From positions 1 to 64,000 of the forward strand of contig NZ_CACVBR010000012.1 of the NCBI RefSeq assembly GCF_902728265.1: 64,000 bases of DNA, given 5' to 3'. Position 1 is the stretch's first letter, and every line of letters begins with the position of its first letter. The notes beneath the pieces were generated by a model. The model saw nothing but the letters and a program-made list of their open reading frames with translations, had not been told where the DNA came from and did no database searches. The DNA comes from Chryseobacterium potabilaquae. GTDB taxonomy: Bacteria; Bacteroidota; Bacteroidia; Flavobacteriales; Weeksellaceae. The position numbers and the translations under genes were made by a program. Shown one piece after another: positions 34,659 through 43,524 of the stretch.

Positions 34659-34730
34659 GGCCTCATAGTTCAACGGATAGAATAGAAGTTTCCTAAACTT
34701 TAGATCCAGGTTCGATTCCTGGTGAGGCTA
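34659..34730 (+). tRNA. tRNA-Arg (anticodon CCT)
   Basis: Folds as a standard cloverleaf: acceptor GGCCTCA / TGAGGCT (outer G-T wobble), T8-A9, D-arm GTTC / GAAT, anticodon stem GAAGT / ACTTT with loop TTCCTAA (anticodon CCT, 34692-34694), T-arm CCAGG-TTCGATT-CCTGG, discriminator A. No encoded CCA. It reads AGG codons. Confidence 0.93.
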
Positions 34731-34902
34731 CAAAAAACCTCTACAAATACTATCGAAAAGATGCTCCTAAATTATCTCCATTATGTGAATTATGAAAGAA
34801 TTCTCTCTTTAAGAACTATTTTGAAACAACATACTTAAGTGTTGAGAATTGATGATAATGACGATCATCATAAATTATCAGCAACGGATAAGAGTCACTA
34901 AT

Positions 34903-35958
34903 TTAGTCGATTTTTTTCACTACTGCTTTTTCCGCCTCCTTTCGACTTCCATCAAACCCATCTACTCCACTTACGGTTGTATATTTTAATACAAATTTCT
35001 TACCTGGATTCAATCTATTATAAACACTTTGACACATCAAGGTAGCCTCATGAAAACCACAAAGAATTAACTTTAGTTTACCTGGATAAGTGTTAATATC
35101 TCCTATTGCATAGATCCCTTCAATATTGGTTTGATAATCTAATGCATTGTTGACAACAATGGCATTTTTTTCAATATTTAATCCCCAATTACCAATTTCA
35201 CCTAATTTGGGAGTCAAGCCGAACAAAGGAATAAAATAATCCGTCTCAAGATCATAAGCCTCCTCTCCTTCAACTTCTACAGTAATTGCTTCCACCTTAC
35301 CATCTCCTTTGATAGCAGTAACTTCAGCCGGAGTAATTAATTTAATTTTACCCTCATTCTTTAAGTCCTGGACTTTTTCAACAGAATCCAAAGCTCCTCT
35401 AAACTCATTTCTTCTATGGATTAAGGTAACTTCACTCGCTACGTTGGATAAAAAGATGCTCCAATCAAGTGCAGAATCTCCTCCTCCGGCAATAACCACT
35501 TTTTTATTTCTAAAATGTTCTGGTTCTTTAACAAAATATTCAAGACCTTTTTCTTCATAATCTGTAATATTTTCAATAGTAGGTTTTCTAGGTTCAAAAG
35601 TACCCAAGCCTCCTGCAATCGCAATAGCCTTAGCTCTATGTACAGTACCTTTATTGGTGATTACTTCAAACCATTCATCATCTACTTTTGTATAAGAGAC
35701 TGCCGTTTCACCTAATGTAAACCCAGGTTGGAACTGCTTAATTTGCTCCATTAAATTATCAATTAATTCTCCTGCATTTACCGAGGGATACCCAGGAATA
35801 TCAAAAATAGGTTTTTTAGGATATAATTCCGCTAATTGCCCTCCCGGCTGAGGAAGTGCATCAATAATATGGCACTTCATTTTTAGTAGTCCTGCTTCAA
35901 ATACAGCAAAAAGTCCAGTAGGTCCCGCTCCTATAATCAATATATCGGTAGTTATCAT
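34903..35958 (-). CDS. Ferredoxin-NADP reductase, type 2 (TrxB-like)
   Basis: 351 residues from MITTDILIIGAGPTG (ATG 35958; an ATG 9 bp upstream is also possible). FAD site GAGPTG near residue 10, PQPGGQLAELYPKKPIFDIPGYP (typical of the YumC-type reductases), NADP site VIAGGGDSALDWSIFLS near 160-176, and FAD-closing GIYAIGDINTYPGKLKLI. The CxxC of thioredoxin reductase is missing, so it passes electrons to ferredoxin or flavodoxin rather than to thioredoxin. Monocistronic. Confidence 0.9.
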   Translation of the reverse strand: MITTDILIIGAGPTGLFAVFEAGLLKMKCHIIDALPQPGGQLAELYPKKPIFDIPGYPSVNAGELIDNLMEQIKQFQPGFTLGETAVSYTKVDDEWFEVITNKGTVHRAKAIAIAGGLGTFEPRKPTIENITDYEEKGLEYFVKEPEHFRNKKVVIAGGGDSALDWSIFLSNVASEVTLIHRRNEFRGALDSVEKVQDLKNEGKIKLITPAEVTAIKGDGKVEAITVEVEGEEAYDLETDYFIPLFGLTPKLGEIGNWGLNIEKNAIVVNNALDYQTNIEGIYAIGDINTYPGKLKLILCGFHEATLMCQSVYNRLNPGKKFVLKYTTVSGVDGFDGSRKEAEKAVVKKID

Positions 35959-36116
35959 AAAATTCATAAGTATAAGTAAAGTTATCTCTTTTTTAAATTC
36001 AAAATAGGCCAGGTTATATCTCGCAAAGATCTATAAGATCTCTTGTAAATAGTAATATTAAATGGCCTCACTCCCATTCCATAATTATCTAAAATTAAAT
36101 CCTATAACTTCTTATA

Positions 36117-36533
36117 TTAAATGATAATTAATTTAATAATAATCAGTATAAAAATAATCAAACATACAGGAGTATAATACTTTCCATCCAGCCTTGCAAA
36201 TTCGGTTCCGTTAATTTTCTTGAAGAACCCTACATATTTGAAATCACCGATAGCCCTCATAAGAAAAATGATCGCTACAATGGTTTTTGAATATAGAGAG
36301 ACTTTGGGAGATATGAAATCCAAATTTTCATTATTCATCAATAAAATAAAACTCAGCAGAATTATTCCCACTCCAAAACACGAAAAAAAACTTGGGGTAA
36401 AGAGAGGAGTACCTTCTGGCGTAGTTGGTACAGCTTGTTGTTTCCCCCAATTACCTCCAAAAGCCCAATATATATGTATACCTCCTATACATAAAAAAAT
36501 TAAGCTTAATGCTATATTACAAAATAGATTCAT
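36117..36533 (-). CDS. DUF3995 membrane protein
   Basis: 138 residues with four transmembrane segments; ALSLIFLCIGGIHIYWAFGGNWGKQQAVPT at the N-terminus and MRAIGDFKYVGFFKK in the middle are hallmarks of DUF3995. Function unknown. Its start lies inside the end of the FAD monooxygenase gene (17-bp overlap), so translation is coupled and it belongs to the anthranilate operon. Confidence 0.82.
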   Translation of the reverse strand: MNLFCNIALSLIFLCIGGIHIYWAFGGNWGKQQAVPTTPEGTPLFTPSFFSCFGVGIILLSFILLMNNENLDFISPKVSLYSKTIVAIIFLMRAIGDFKYVGFFKKINGTEFARLDGKYYTPVCLIIFILIIIKLIII

Positions 36534-37680
36534 ATTGGTAAATATCTAACATTTTCTTAGTATCTCTATAAGCAAAATTGGACGGAATAGCACTCATGAT
36601 TGTATTTCTTAGCCATATCCCTATCGTATGATTAAGTTGTGACATATTACCAATTTTTCTGCTTCTTTCAACAATCCATGAAGCTTTATCTCTTCTAATT
36701 TCATTGAATTTTGCAAATGCTTGTTCGCCATCATATCTTTTTAAAGATTCAGAGAGGATATATGCATCTTCTATTGCTTGGCAGGCTCCTTGTCCTAAAT
36801 TAGGTGTCATAGCATGCGCAGCATCACCCACTAAACAAACTCTAGACTTGTACCATTTATGAAGTGTTTTGAAATCATAGATTTTTCTGGTAATAATTGT
36901 CCTTTCTTCAGTACTATTGATTATATCTAAAACATCTGGATGAAAATCTTTAAATATATAAGTAAGTCTAGATAGAGTAATAGGATCATTATAAGGAGTA
37001 TTAACCAAGGCATACCAATATATTTGATGACTATTGATTTTTACAAAACCAAAACGTTTTCCCTTCCCCCAAAGCTCATTAAGCTCATCTGTATATTTGG
37101 ACATCTCAATATTAGCAATCCCCCTCCAGCACAATTGTCCTGCATCAAGCATTTCGACCTCTGAAAAATAACTATTTCTCACTTGAGAGTGTATACCATC
37201 CGCTCCAATAATAATATCAGCATTACTCTCTGTCGAGTCTTTGAAAATCATGCTTAACTGATCACTTACTAGATTGATCTTCTCTAATCTTTTTCCAAGG
37301 AATTCCTCACACTTGATCTTAGAATTGAGAATATGATACAATTTTTCTCTATGAATAGCTACCATATTAACGTTATATAATGTAGAGAAAGGTTCCATAT
37401 TGATACATGACAAAACTTTTAAATTTTCATTGGTGATATTCATCCTTTTTAAAATATTCCCCTCACTAGTCAATTCCTCATGTAATCCTAGTTTTTTCAT
37501 TATCTGCATAGCATTACATGCTAACATTATTCCAGCCCCTTTAGTTGATTGTTCTATCGTATCGGATTGCTCATACAATTTAATATTCTTATATCCTGAC
37601 TGTTCCAAAGCCAAAGCGAGTGTAAGGCCTCCAATGCCTTTACCTACAATGCCTATCGAAATTTCATTATTTTTCATCAT
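36517..37680 (-). CDS. FAD-dependent aromatic monooxygenase (group A)
   Basis: 387 residues. GxGxxG FAD site IGIVGKGIGGLTLALALEQSG (residues 8-28), DG motif IIIGADGIHSQVR near 155, GD motif VCLVGDAAHAMTPNLGQGACQAIEDA near 283. Closest in layout to salicylate-hydroxylase/urate-hydroxylase/TetX-type enzymes, which hydroxylate aromatic rings with NAD(P)H and oxygen. Lying directly behind the anthranilate synthase genes, it probably hydroxylates anthranilate or a later intermediate; that is inference from position. Two adjacent start codons (37680, 37677) are possible. Confidence 0.85.
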   Translation of the reverse strand: MMKNNEISIGIVGKGIGGLTLALALEQSGYKNIKLYEQSDTIEQSTKGAGIMLACNAMQIMKKLGLHEELTSEGNILKRMNITNENLKVLSCINMEPFSTLYNVNMVAIHREKLYHILNSKIKCEEFLGKRLEKINLVSDQLSMIFKDSTESNADIIIGADGIHSQVRNSYFSEVEMLDAGQLCWRGIANIEMSKYTDELNELWGKGKRFGFVKINSHQIYWYALVNTPYNDPITLSRLTYIFKDFHPDVLDIINSTEERTIITRKIYDFKTLHKWYKSRVCLVGDAAHAMTPNLGQGACQAIEDAYILSESLKRYDGEQAFAKFNEIRRDKASWIVERSRKIGNMSQLNHTIGIWLRNTIMSAIPSNFAYRDTKKMLDIYQYESIL

Positions 37681-37702
37681 TATAGCATTAGGAAATTTTA
37701 AT

Positions 37703-38272
37703 TTATAATTCCAACCAATTTTGGATTATTTTTTTGCCATCCAAAGTAAGAAAACTTTCAGGATGATATTGCACCCCAGTAATATCATATTGATCATGTC
37801 TCAGAGACATAATAATATCTGAATCATCTGTAGAGGTAATGATTAAATCTTTAGGAAGATCTTTTTTTTCTACAATCCAACTATGATATCTTGCTACATG
37901 TATTGTATCTGGTAATTGTGAATATAACCTTTCATTATTATTAATATTAATAGAAGTAGAAACACCATGATAAACCTGTGAAGTATTCTTAAGCTGCGCC
38001 CCAAATGCCACTCCAATAGCTTGATGCCCTAAACATATACCTAATATTTTTTTAGTAGCTTTATAATAATTAATCAAAGGAATACATTGCCCTGCATCTT
38101 GTGGAATGCCCGGTCCTGGAGATAATATGATATAGTCATAACCCGCTACTTCTTCTAATTCAAAAGCATCATTTCGCCATACGCTGACAGAATAATTGCT
38201 ACATTCTGATACCAATTGTTTTAAATTGTATGTAAAAGAGTCATAATTATCAATGATTAGAATTTTTTTCAT
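37703..38272 (-). CDS. trpG: Anthranilate/aminodeoxychorismate synthase, glutamine amidotransferase component II
   Basis: Class I glutamine amidotransferase giving ammonia to component I. SPGPGIPQDAG (51-61), nucleophile Cys80 in ILGICLGHQAIGVAFG and the His-Glu pair in VQYHPESFLT near 168 complete the triad. 189 residues. It sits 4 bp after the component I gene. The name TrpG rather than PabA follows the partner's type; no trpD, trpC, trpF, trpB or trpA is present. Confidence 0.88.
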   Translation of the reverse strand: MKKILIIDNYDSFTYNLKQLVSECSNYSVSVWRNDAFELEEVAGYDYIILSPGPGIPQDAGQCIPLINYYKATKKILGICLGHQAIGVAFGAQLKNTSQVYHGVSTSININNNERLYSQLPDTIHVARYHSWIVEKKDLPKDLIITSTDDSDIIMSLRHDQYDITGVQYHPESFLTLDGKKIIQNWLEL

Positions 38273-38276
38273 AGCA

Positions 38277-39695
38277 TTAAGATAAATTTTCGAATTTCTT
38301 CAAAGTACTTAAAATTAGAGCAACCTTATTATTCACTTCTTCCCATTCTTTTTGAGGTTCGGAGGAAATTACCACTCCAGCCCCTGCACGATAAATCATT
38401 GTATTATTTTCAAATAAAGCACTTCTTATCAGTATACAAGTATTGATATCATTATTAAAACCAATCCATCCTAATAATCCACCGTAATAAGATCTATAAC
38501 TATTTTCTATTTCATCAATGAGCTGTACAGCCTTATATTTTGGTGCACCACATAATGTCCCTGCCGGTAAAAATTCTTTTAGGAGACGTATAGGATTATG
38601 TTGAGTATCCATCTCACCCTGTACCTGACTTACAAGATGAATTACATTATTATAATGTTCTATTATTTTCAACTTACTGATATCTACATTTCTTGCATGC
38701 TTGCTTAGATCATTTCTAGCTAAATCAATAAGCATGTTATGTTCTGAATTTTCTTTAGGATCCTTCAATAGTTTTTCTTCTAATAAAGCATCTTCCTCGA
38801 CATTCATTGTCTTTTTATAAGTTCCTGCTATTGGCTTTACAATTCCTACGCCTTTTGAACAACTAAAATGTGTCTCCGGAGAAGCTCCTGTTATGATATA
38901 ATTTTCTTCGTCTAGAAAAAAATAGTATTGAGCATTATTCTTTTTTAATTCAAGAAAAAATGACCAAGGGTCTCCTGTAAATTCTCTGGAGAACCTTCTG
39001 GAAATTACTAGCTGAAAAACATCTCCTACTTGGCAATGATATTGGGCCTGTTTGATTTTTTCCAAGAACTCTTCATCACTACAATCTATATTTTCTTGAT
39101 CAGCAACATGGAATTTTTTTATATCAACCTCTTTACTATTTGTCAGCCACTCTTCCATGATATCCAGTTCATCCTCTTGTTCATAGAAATTATTAATTAA
39201 TGTAATAGTAGAAAGAGTTTCATTGAATACATAAGTATATCTGTATAATGAAAACTGGAACATAGGAAGGTTACTATCTTTATGCCCTTGTATATACTTA
39301 TTCAATCTGATATTTTCCACCAATTGAATTGAATCATAAGTGCTGAATCCTAATATTCCATTATAGGGATGAGAATCTTCTTTTGGAAGAATTTTATTCT
39401 GCCACTCTTCTACATAATGCCAAACTTTTTCATTTGTTATTTCATTTATATATTCTTCTTGATCTCCTATAAAATAGTAAAGCTCAGCCTCATTCTTTAC
39501 TTGTAAGGAAGCTATAGGATCTATTCCTATAAAAATAAGTTTCTGGTGTTCACTATTAACTGTTTCTGCAACTTCAAACCAAATGCTTTTTAATTTTTTT
39601 TGTCTTAAAAAGTGGTAAAGATGTTCAATTTTGAAAGGGCTTGAACGAGCCAATGGAATATCTATATATCTTGAAGATGTAATTACCTCTTTCAT
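38277..39695 (-). CDS. trpE: Anthranilate synthase component I-like, with altered Trp site
   Basis: Chorismate-utilising enzyme, 472 residues. Catalytic-domain motifs: VGDVFQLVISRRFSREF, ITGASPETHF, VKPIAGTYKK (PIAGT is the anthranilate-synthase form; PabB has PIKGT), NMLIDLARNDLS, LPAGTLCGAPKYKAVQLIDEIE and YRAGAGVVISSEPQKEWEE. The N-terminal regulatory motif LLES, which binds tryptophan in biosynthetic TrpE, is replaced by WFEVAE (residues about 39-44), suggesting no feedback inhibition. It could instead be a PabB-like enzyme; PIAGT and the lack of a lyase partner favour anthranilate. Confidence 0.72.
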   Translation of the reverse strand: MKEVITSSRYIDIPLARSSPFKIEHLYHFLRQKKLKSIWFEVAETVNSEHQKLIFIGIDPIASLQVKNEAELYYFIGDQEEYINEITNEKVWHYVEEWQNKILPKEDSHPYNGILGFSTYDSIQLVENIRLNKYIQGHKDSNLPMFQFSLYRYTYVFNETLSTITLINNFYEQEDELDIMEEWLTNSKEVDIKKFHVADQENIDCSDEEFLEKIKQAQYHCQVGDVFQLVISRRFSREFTGDPWSFFLELKKNNAQYYFFLDEENYIITGASPETHFSCSKGVGIVKPIAGTYKKTMNVEEDALLEEKLLKDPKENSEHNMLIDLARNDLSKHARNVDISKLKIIEHYNNVIHLVSQVQGEMDTQHNPIRLLKEFLPAGTLCGAPKYKAVQLIDEIENSYRSYYGGLLGWIGFNNDINTCILIRSALFENNTMIYRAGAGVVISSEPQKEWEEVNNKVALILSTLKKFENLS

Positions 39696-39699
39696 AATA

Positions 39700-39903
39700 T
39701 TAGTTTAATATATTATTAATAACCTGGGTTAATATTCTTGCCACTTTTTCGGGATATTGAATGGAAAATAGATGGCCCCCTTCTATAGAAATATAATCCG
39801 TTTTATTAGAAGTATGTAATTTCCAATCTTCATAATATTCTATCGTAGGAAATAATTCATCTTGCTCTCCCCTCATGACCGCTAGAGGTTGTGTTATCAT
39901 CAA
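39700..39903 (-). pseudogene. C-terminal fragment of a type II thioesterase, cut by IS256
   Basis: The last 66 or so codons of an alpha/beta-hydrolase of the GrsT-like type II thioesterase family: PLAVMRGEQDELFP, then EYYEDWKLHTSNKTDYISIEGGHLFSIQ with the catalytic GGH(L)F, and the usual C-terminal helix. The 5' part with the GHSxG nucleophile is missing; the reading frame runs straight into the IS left end at 39904. It stops 4 bp before trpE, so it belonged to the same operon. Type II thioesterases edit misloaded carrier proteins in NRPS/PKS pathways. Confidence 0.7.
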
Positions 39904-39904
39904 A

Positions 39905-41268
39905 GGTAGTGTCTCACTAACTGTGTAAGTTAAAAAGTTATTCTGGAAAATTTAGAGCTCTTACAGCTCAAGAAATTTTTCGGAACTCACTTTTTATTAT
40001 TTTTAACCATTACATAGTTATGATTGACAAAGAAGATTTACTAAACAACAAGGACTTCTACAAGTCCTTCAAAAATGGAGAAGATTTAACCTCATTCTTT
40101 AAAGAGCTGCACAAGCGAGCTGTAGAACATATGCTTGATGCCGAGTTGGACTCTCACCTGGATAATGAGAAACACCAGAAGTCCCCCACTGGAAATTACC
40201 GAAACGGACACGGCAGTAAGAAAATAAAATCGTCTTTTGGAGAGTCTGAAATTAAAGTTCCAAGGGATCGTGAAGGGAGTTTTGAGCCTGCATTAGTTCC
40301 CAAAAGGCACAACATTATTGATGGTTTGGAAAACATCATCATCTCATTTTATGCCAAGGGAATGAGTGTATCAGACATTGAACAACAGATCCATGAGATG
40401 TATGATTTTGAGGTTTCTACTTCTACCATATCACGAATAACCAATGCGGTTACAAGTGAAGTGGTGAGTTGGCAGAATCGTCCCCTTGAAGATCTATATC
40501 TCATTGTTTGGATGGATGGGATTGTTTTCAAAGTAAGGGAAAACTCCAAAGTCATTAATAAAACTATTTATCTGGCTGTTGGACTAAAGCGTGACGGAAG
40601 GAAAGAAGTCTTGGGAATGTGGCTTGGAAAAAATGAAAGCTCAGCCTTCTGGATGAGTGTTCTAACGGATTTAAAAGCCCGAGGTGTAGAAGATATTCTC
40701 ATTACCGCCACTGATAATTTAAACGGATTTACCCAGACTATACGTTCTGTGTTTCCTGAATCTCAAACTCAAATTTGTGTGGTACATCAAATCAGAAATG
40801 CCTGTAAATATGTAGTGTGGAAGGACAGAAAAGAGTTCTCTGCAGATATGAAGCATATTTATACTGCTCCAACAAAACAAGCCGCAGAAGCAGCTCTAAA
40901 TGATTTTGCAGGAAAATGGGAAAGCAAATATTCGTATGCTATTGCATCTTGGAGGAATAATTGGGATGAGCTGACTATATTTTTTGAATTTCCTTTAGAG
41001 ATACGTAAGATCATTTATACCACTAATTTAATTGAAAATCTCAACGGAAAAATAAGAAAATACACCAAAAACAAGATGTCTTTCCCTACAGATGATGCAG
41101 TAATGAAATCAGTGTATCTCGCTTTAAAAGAAGCTACTAAAAAATGGACCATGCCTATTCGAAATTGGGGTATTGTTCTCAACCAATTTATGCTTATTTT
41201 TGAAAAAAGGCTCAGATTATAAAATCCAAGCCTAACTTTTTAACTTACACACTTTACGAGATAGTGTC
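39905..41268 (+). mobile_element. IS256-family insertion sequence
   Basis: 1364 bp, from GGTAGTGTCTC (39905-39915) to GAGATAGTGTC (41258-41268). The imperfect terminal inverted repeats share GTGTAAGTTAAAAAGTTA as their inner block. One intact transposase gene inside. The 8 bp outside the ends differ (TCATCAAA versus AGAAACTT), so there is no target duplication. Confidence 0.85.
40020..41222 (+). CDS. IS256-family transposase
   Basis: 400 residues, full length, with the mutator-type DDE core: Asp in [13 protein letters not shown] near 168, Asp in [17 protein letters not shown] near 235, CVVHQIRN (C/D2H motif) near 259, and Glu in [19 protein letters not shown] near 340. The N-terminal helical part starts [17 protein letters not shown]. 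No frameshift, so the element may still move. Confidence 0.95.
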   Translation: MIDKEDLLNNKDFYKSFKNGEDLTSFFKELHKRAVEHMLDAELDSHLDNEKHQKSPTGNYRNGHGSKKIKSSFGESEIKVPRDREGSFEPALVPKRHNIIDGLENIIISFYAKGMSVSDIEQQIHEMYDFEVSTSTISRITNAVTSEVVSWQNRPLEDLYLIVWMDGIVFKVRENSKVINKTIYLAVGLKRDGRKEVLGMWLGKNESSAFWMSVLTDLKARGVEDILITATDNLNGFTQTIRSVFPESQTQICVVHQIRNACKYVVWKDRKEFSADMKHIYTAPTKQAAEAALNDFAGKWESKYSYAIASWRNNWDELTIFFEFPLEIRKIIYTTNLIENLNGKIRKYTKNKMSFPTDDAVMKSVYLALKEATKKWTMPIRNWGIVLNQFMLIFEKRLRL

Positions 41269-41293
41269 AGAAACTTTAAAGTAATTCTTCAAA

Positions 41294-41359
41294 TCAATCA
41301 ATTTGTGGAGGATATTTATCAATTACTTTACCGTCTTTGTAACGTATGTATTCTTCCAT
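41294..41359 (-). CDS. 21-codon frame beside the IS (possible fragment)
   Basis: Starts MEEYIRYKDGKVIDKYPP and ends IPxID-like (PPQID). A G-rich stretch (AAGAGGGGGTGG) lies about 20 bp before the start. Could be a tiny gene or a remnant; it is not homologous to the missing half of the thioesterase. Confidence 0.3.
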   Translation of the reverse strand: MEEYIRYKDGKVIDKYPPQID

Positions 41360-41389
41360 CTTAAATATACCACCCCCTCTTAAAAGAAC

Positions 41390-41743
41390 TTATTCAAATG
41401 TTTTGATATTTTTATAAAGTTGATTATCGATAAGAAAAAGAATATTATGATTTAGACATCTTTTTTTTAATCTTCTCTCTGATATACTTTTAAAATCATA
41501 TATGATTTCCTTTTCATTATATTTTCTCTCAATAGGTGTTACTCTATAACGATTAATTAGTACTTCTTTATTATGCTTATTTTTAGCTGGAATAAGTAGC
41601 AGATATTCTCCATAAAAATCATTTTCTATTTTTTCCAATTTTATTGAATCTGTTTTAGGTATCCTGACAATACAATTTTGAGAATAGGCAAAGCTCATGC
41701 AAAAGCAGAATGTTACTATTGTAATTTTTTTTAAAGTTCCCAT
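41390..41743 (-). CDS. Small exported protein, partner of the upstream lipoprotein
   Basis: 117 residues. Signal peptide MGTLKKITIVTFCFCMSFAYSQ, then a compact basic domain (NCIVRIPKTDSIKLEKIENDFYGEYLLLIPAKNK). Family not recognised. Its ATG lies inside the end of the HExxH lipoprotein gene (13-bp overlap), implying coupled translation and a shared role, perhaps as inhibitor or accessory of that putative protease; that is inference. Confidence 0.7.
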   Translation of the reverse strand: MGTLKKITIVTFCFCMSFAYSQNCIVRIPKTDSIKLEKIENDFYGEYLLLIPAKNKHNKEVLINRYRVTPIERKYNEKEIIYDFKSISERRLKKRCLNHNILFLIDNQLYKNIKTFE

Positions 41744-43524
41744 AGCCAGTAATTAGAATTCCAAGTATTGATATATAAGTCTTTTTCAGATTGAGGGAGC
41801 AAGTTCCATGCCTTTGTTCCTTTCAAACTACTCATCCAAACTACAGTTTTATATTCCACCTCTGTAAATTTTGTACCATAGACTTGCTTTAAAAAGGAAG
41901 TTATTGTTATAATGAATTTCTTTGCCATATATTCATGCTGAAATTCAGAATCATTTGTTTTTGCTTTTACAAATGTATTGAATAACTCTATATGTTTATG
42001 TTTTTTAGCATAATCTAAAAGCTCCATCTTATTTATGCTCCCGTTGGAATTTGCCACAGTTAATAGTTGCCTAAGTATCTCTGCATGAATTAACTCATGC
42101 ATAAAAGTCCCTGCGACTACAACTCTGGGAATACTACTCCAGTCTTTATTTTTGTTGAATACAATTTTTATCCAATAATTTATTGGTTCTGTGGTTTCAG
42201 CTTGAGCTTCAGATATCGTGAGTGCACCTATATCGAAAGTTAAATGAGCCAAAGATCCTTCTGGAATAAAGTTCTTTAAATACTGATTAAAATTTGCTGC
42301 TGTTTTAATTTGGTTGTAAATACTATTTAGTTTAGTGTGGTTCTTAAATGTGATGGTAGGCTTTACCCTATTGGGATCCGTCCAGTCTTCCGTTATTTCG
42401 TCTCGCTGACTTTCATCTATATAATTTTGTAAGAGCCAATCGGAAAATTGGTTCCATTTAATATTTGGATTAGTTTGTTTAATCTGTAATGCCCATTTTA
42501 TAATATTTTTAGCTTCTAAACTTGTATAGGTACCATCATAATAACTTAGCAAACCTTCGTAAAAGTCTTGATTTTCTGGGTTATTAAGAATATTTTGTAA
42601 ATTAATAGGTAAATTTTTTACAAATACAAAAAATGTACTTAACGATATAGTGGGAGATGTAGGAATTCCTGTACATCCCCCATCTCCTATTTCTTCTTTA
42701 GGGTCAAAAGGCCCAGTAGCAATTCCATTTCCATTGCAAGGGATTGAGGAACCCCCACCAGGAACATACGTTCCAGCACCAGTATCCACACCACCTCCAT
42801 CTCCTCCACCTGTTCCGGGGCTATTGGTATCACTGATAAAATCACATCGATAGGTCATCGTCATATGTACACCAGGTTTTCTATCAGCTTTACAGTTTTC
42901 CCATTCGGAAGTATTGTTTTCATTGTGAGTTGATACTCCATTATGAATATCACTACAACCTCTAATAGTATACGTTTCCACAAATCCACAAGTTGTCATA
43001 CCTGCTCCTTTAAAAATCGGATTAAAGACCCCTTTTGAAAGTTCTGTTATAGTAACCTTATCTTTTATGTTCACATATCCCCCTGCTTTTAATGTTAGTT
43101 TTTCTTGTTGGGTGAGATTGTAAGATACAAGTACCCCCTTATAGGTACCATCAGAGAGCGGTGTTAATACGATATTTTCTAAGGGTGAATTACCTGATGA
43201 ATTTTCCCGTATAAGATTAAGAGTATAGGTATGATAGTTAGGGCCATTCTCAATATAAGTGATATTATCCGTATCAATATAAACCTCTCCGTCTGTTGTT
43301 TTGCTAAGTATGTTGGAGGTTCTTTGCATTTTTTCTAATTCTAAAGCAAGGGACGCTTTATGTCTACTTTCACCTAACCGTATGGTTTTGGAGCTCAATC
43401 GAAATTTAGTATCCGTGTTATATGTTTCGTTCTCGGTAAGAAGAAGATCATTATTCCTACAGGAATTAAAAAAAAAGATACTTGTCACTAGTAAAAGTAA
43501 AAATGTATTAGAATTATCCTTCAT
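41731..43524 (-). CDS. Lipoprotein with putative zincin (HExxH) domain
   Basis: 597 residues, no family name recognised. Lipoprotein signal with Cys22 (LLVTSIFFFNSC). The N-terminal half has four cysteines in TTCGFVETYTIRGCSD and ENCKADRKPG...YRCDF, followed by a Gly/Pro-rich linker (about 240-290: GTGGGDGGGVDTGAGTYVPG). The C-terminal half carries GTFMHELIHAEILRQL (HELIH at 476-480) with a candidate third ligand in FQHEYMAKK (His530): a minor-zincin pattern. A modular exported lipoprotein with a C-terminal enzyme-like domain. A long perfect inverted repeat lies 42 bp upstream of the start. Confidence 0.7.
   Translation of the reverse strand: MKDNSNTFLLLLVTSIFFFNSCRNNDLLLTENETYNTDTKFRLSSKTIRLGESRHKASLALELEKMQRTSNILSKTTDGEVYIDTDNITYIENGPNYHTYTLNLIRENSSGNSPLENIVLTPLSDGTYKGVLVSYNLTQQEKLTLKAGGYVNIKDKVTITELSKGVFNPIFKGAGMTTCGFVETYTIRGCSDIHNGVSTHNENNTSEWENCKADRKPGVHMTMTYRCDFISDTNSPGTGGGDGGGVDTGAGTYVPGGGSSIPCNGNGIATGPFDPKEEIGDGGCTGIPTSPTISLSTFFVFVKNLPINLQNILNNPENQDFYEGLLSYYDGTYTSLEAKNIIKWALQIKQTNPNIKWNQFSDWLLQNYIDESQRDEITEDWTDPNRVKPTITFKNHTKLNSIYNQIKTAANFNQYLKNFIPEGSLAHLTFDIGALTISEAQAETTEPINYWIKIVFNKNKDWSSIPRVVVAGTFMHELIHAEILRQLLTVANSNGSINKMELLDYAKKHKHIELFNTFVKAKTNDSEFQHEYMAKKFIITITSFLKQVYGTKFTEVEYKTVVWMSSLKGTKAWNLLPQSEKDLYINTWNSNYWLWEL

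Noticed and set aside
42650-42853. Proline-rich frame on the plus strand
   Set aside because: Antisense of the Gly-rich linker of the lipoprotein gene; an artefact of composition.
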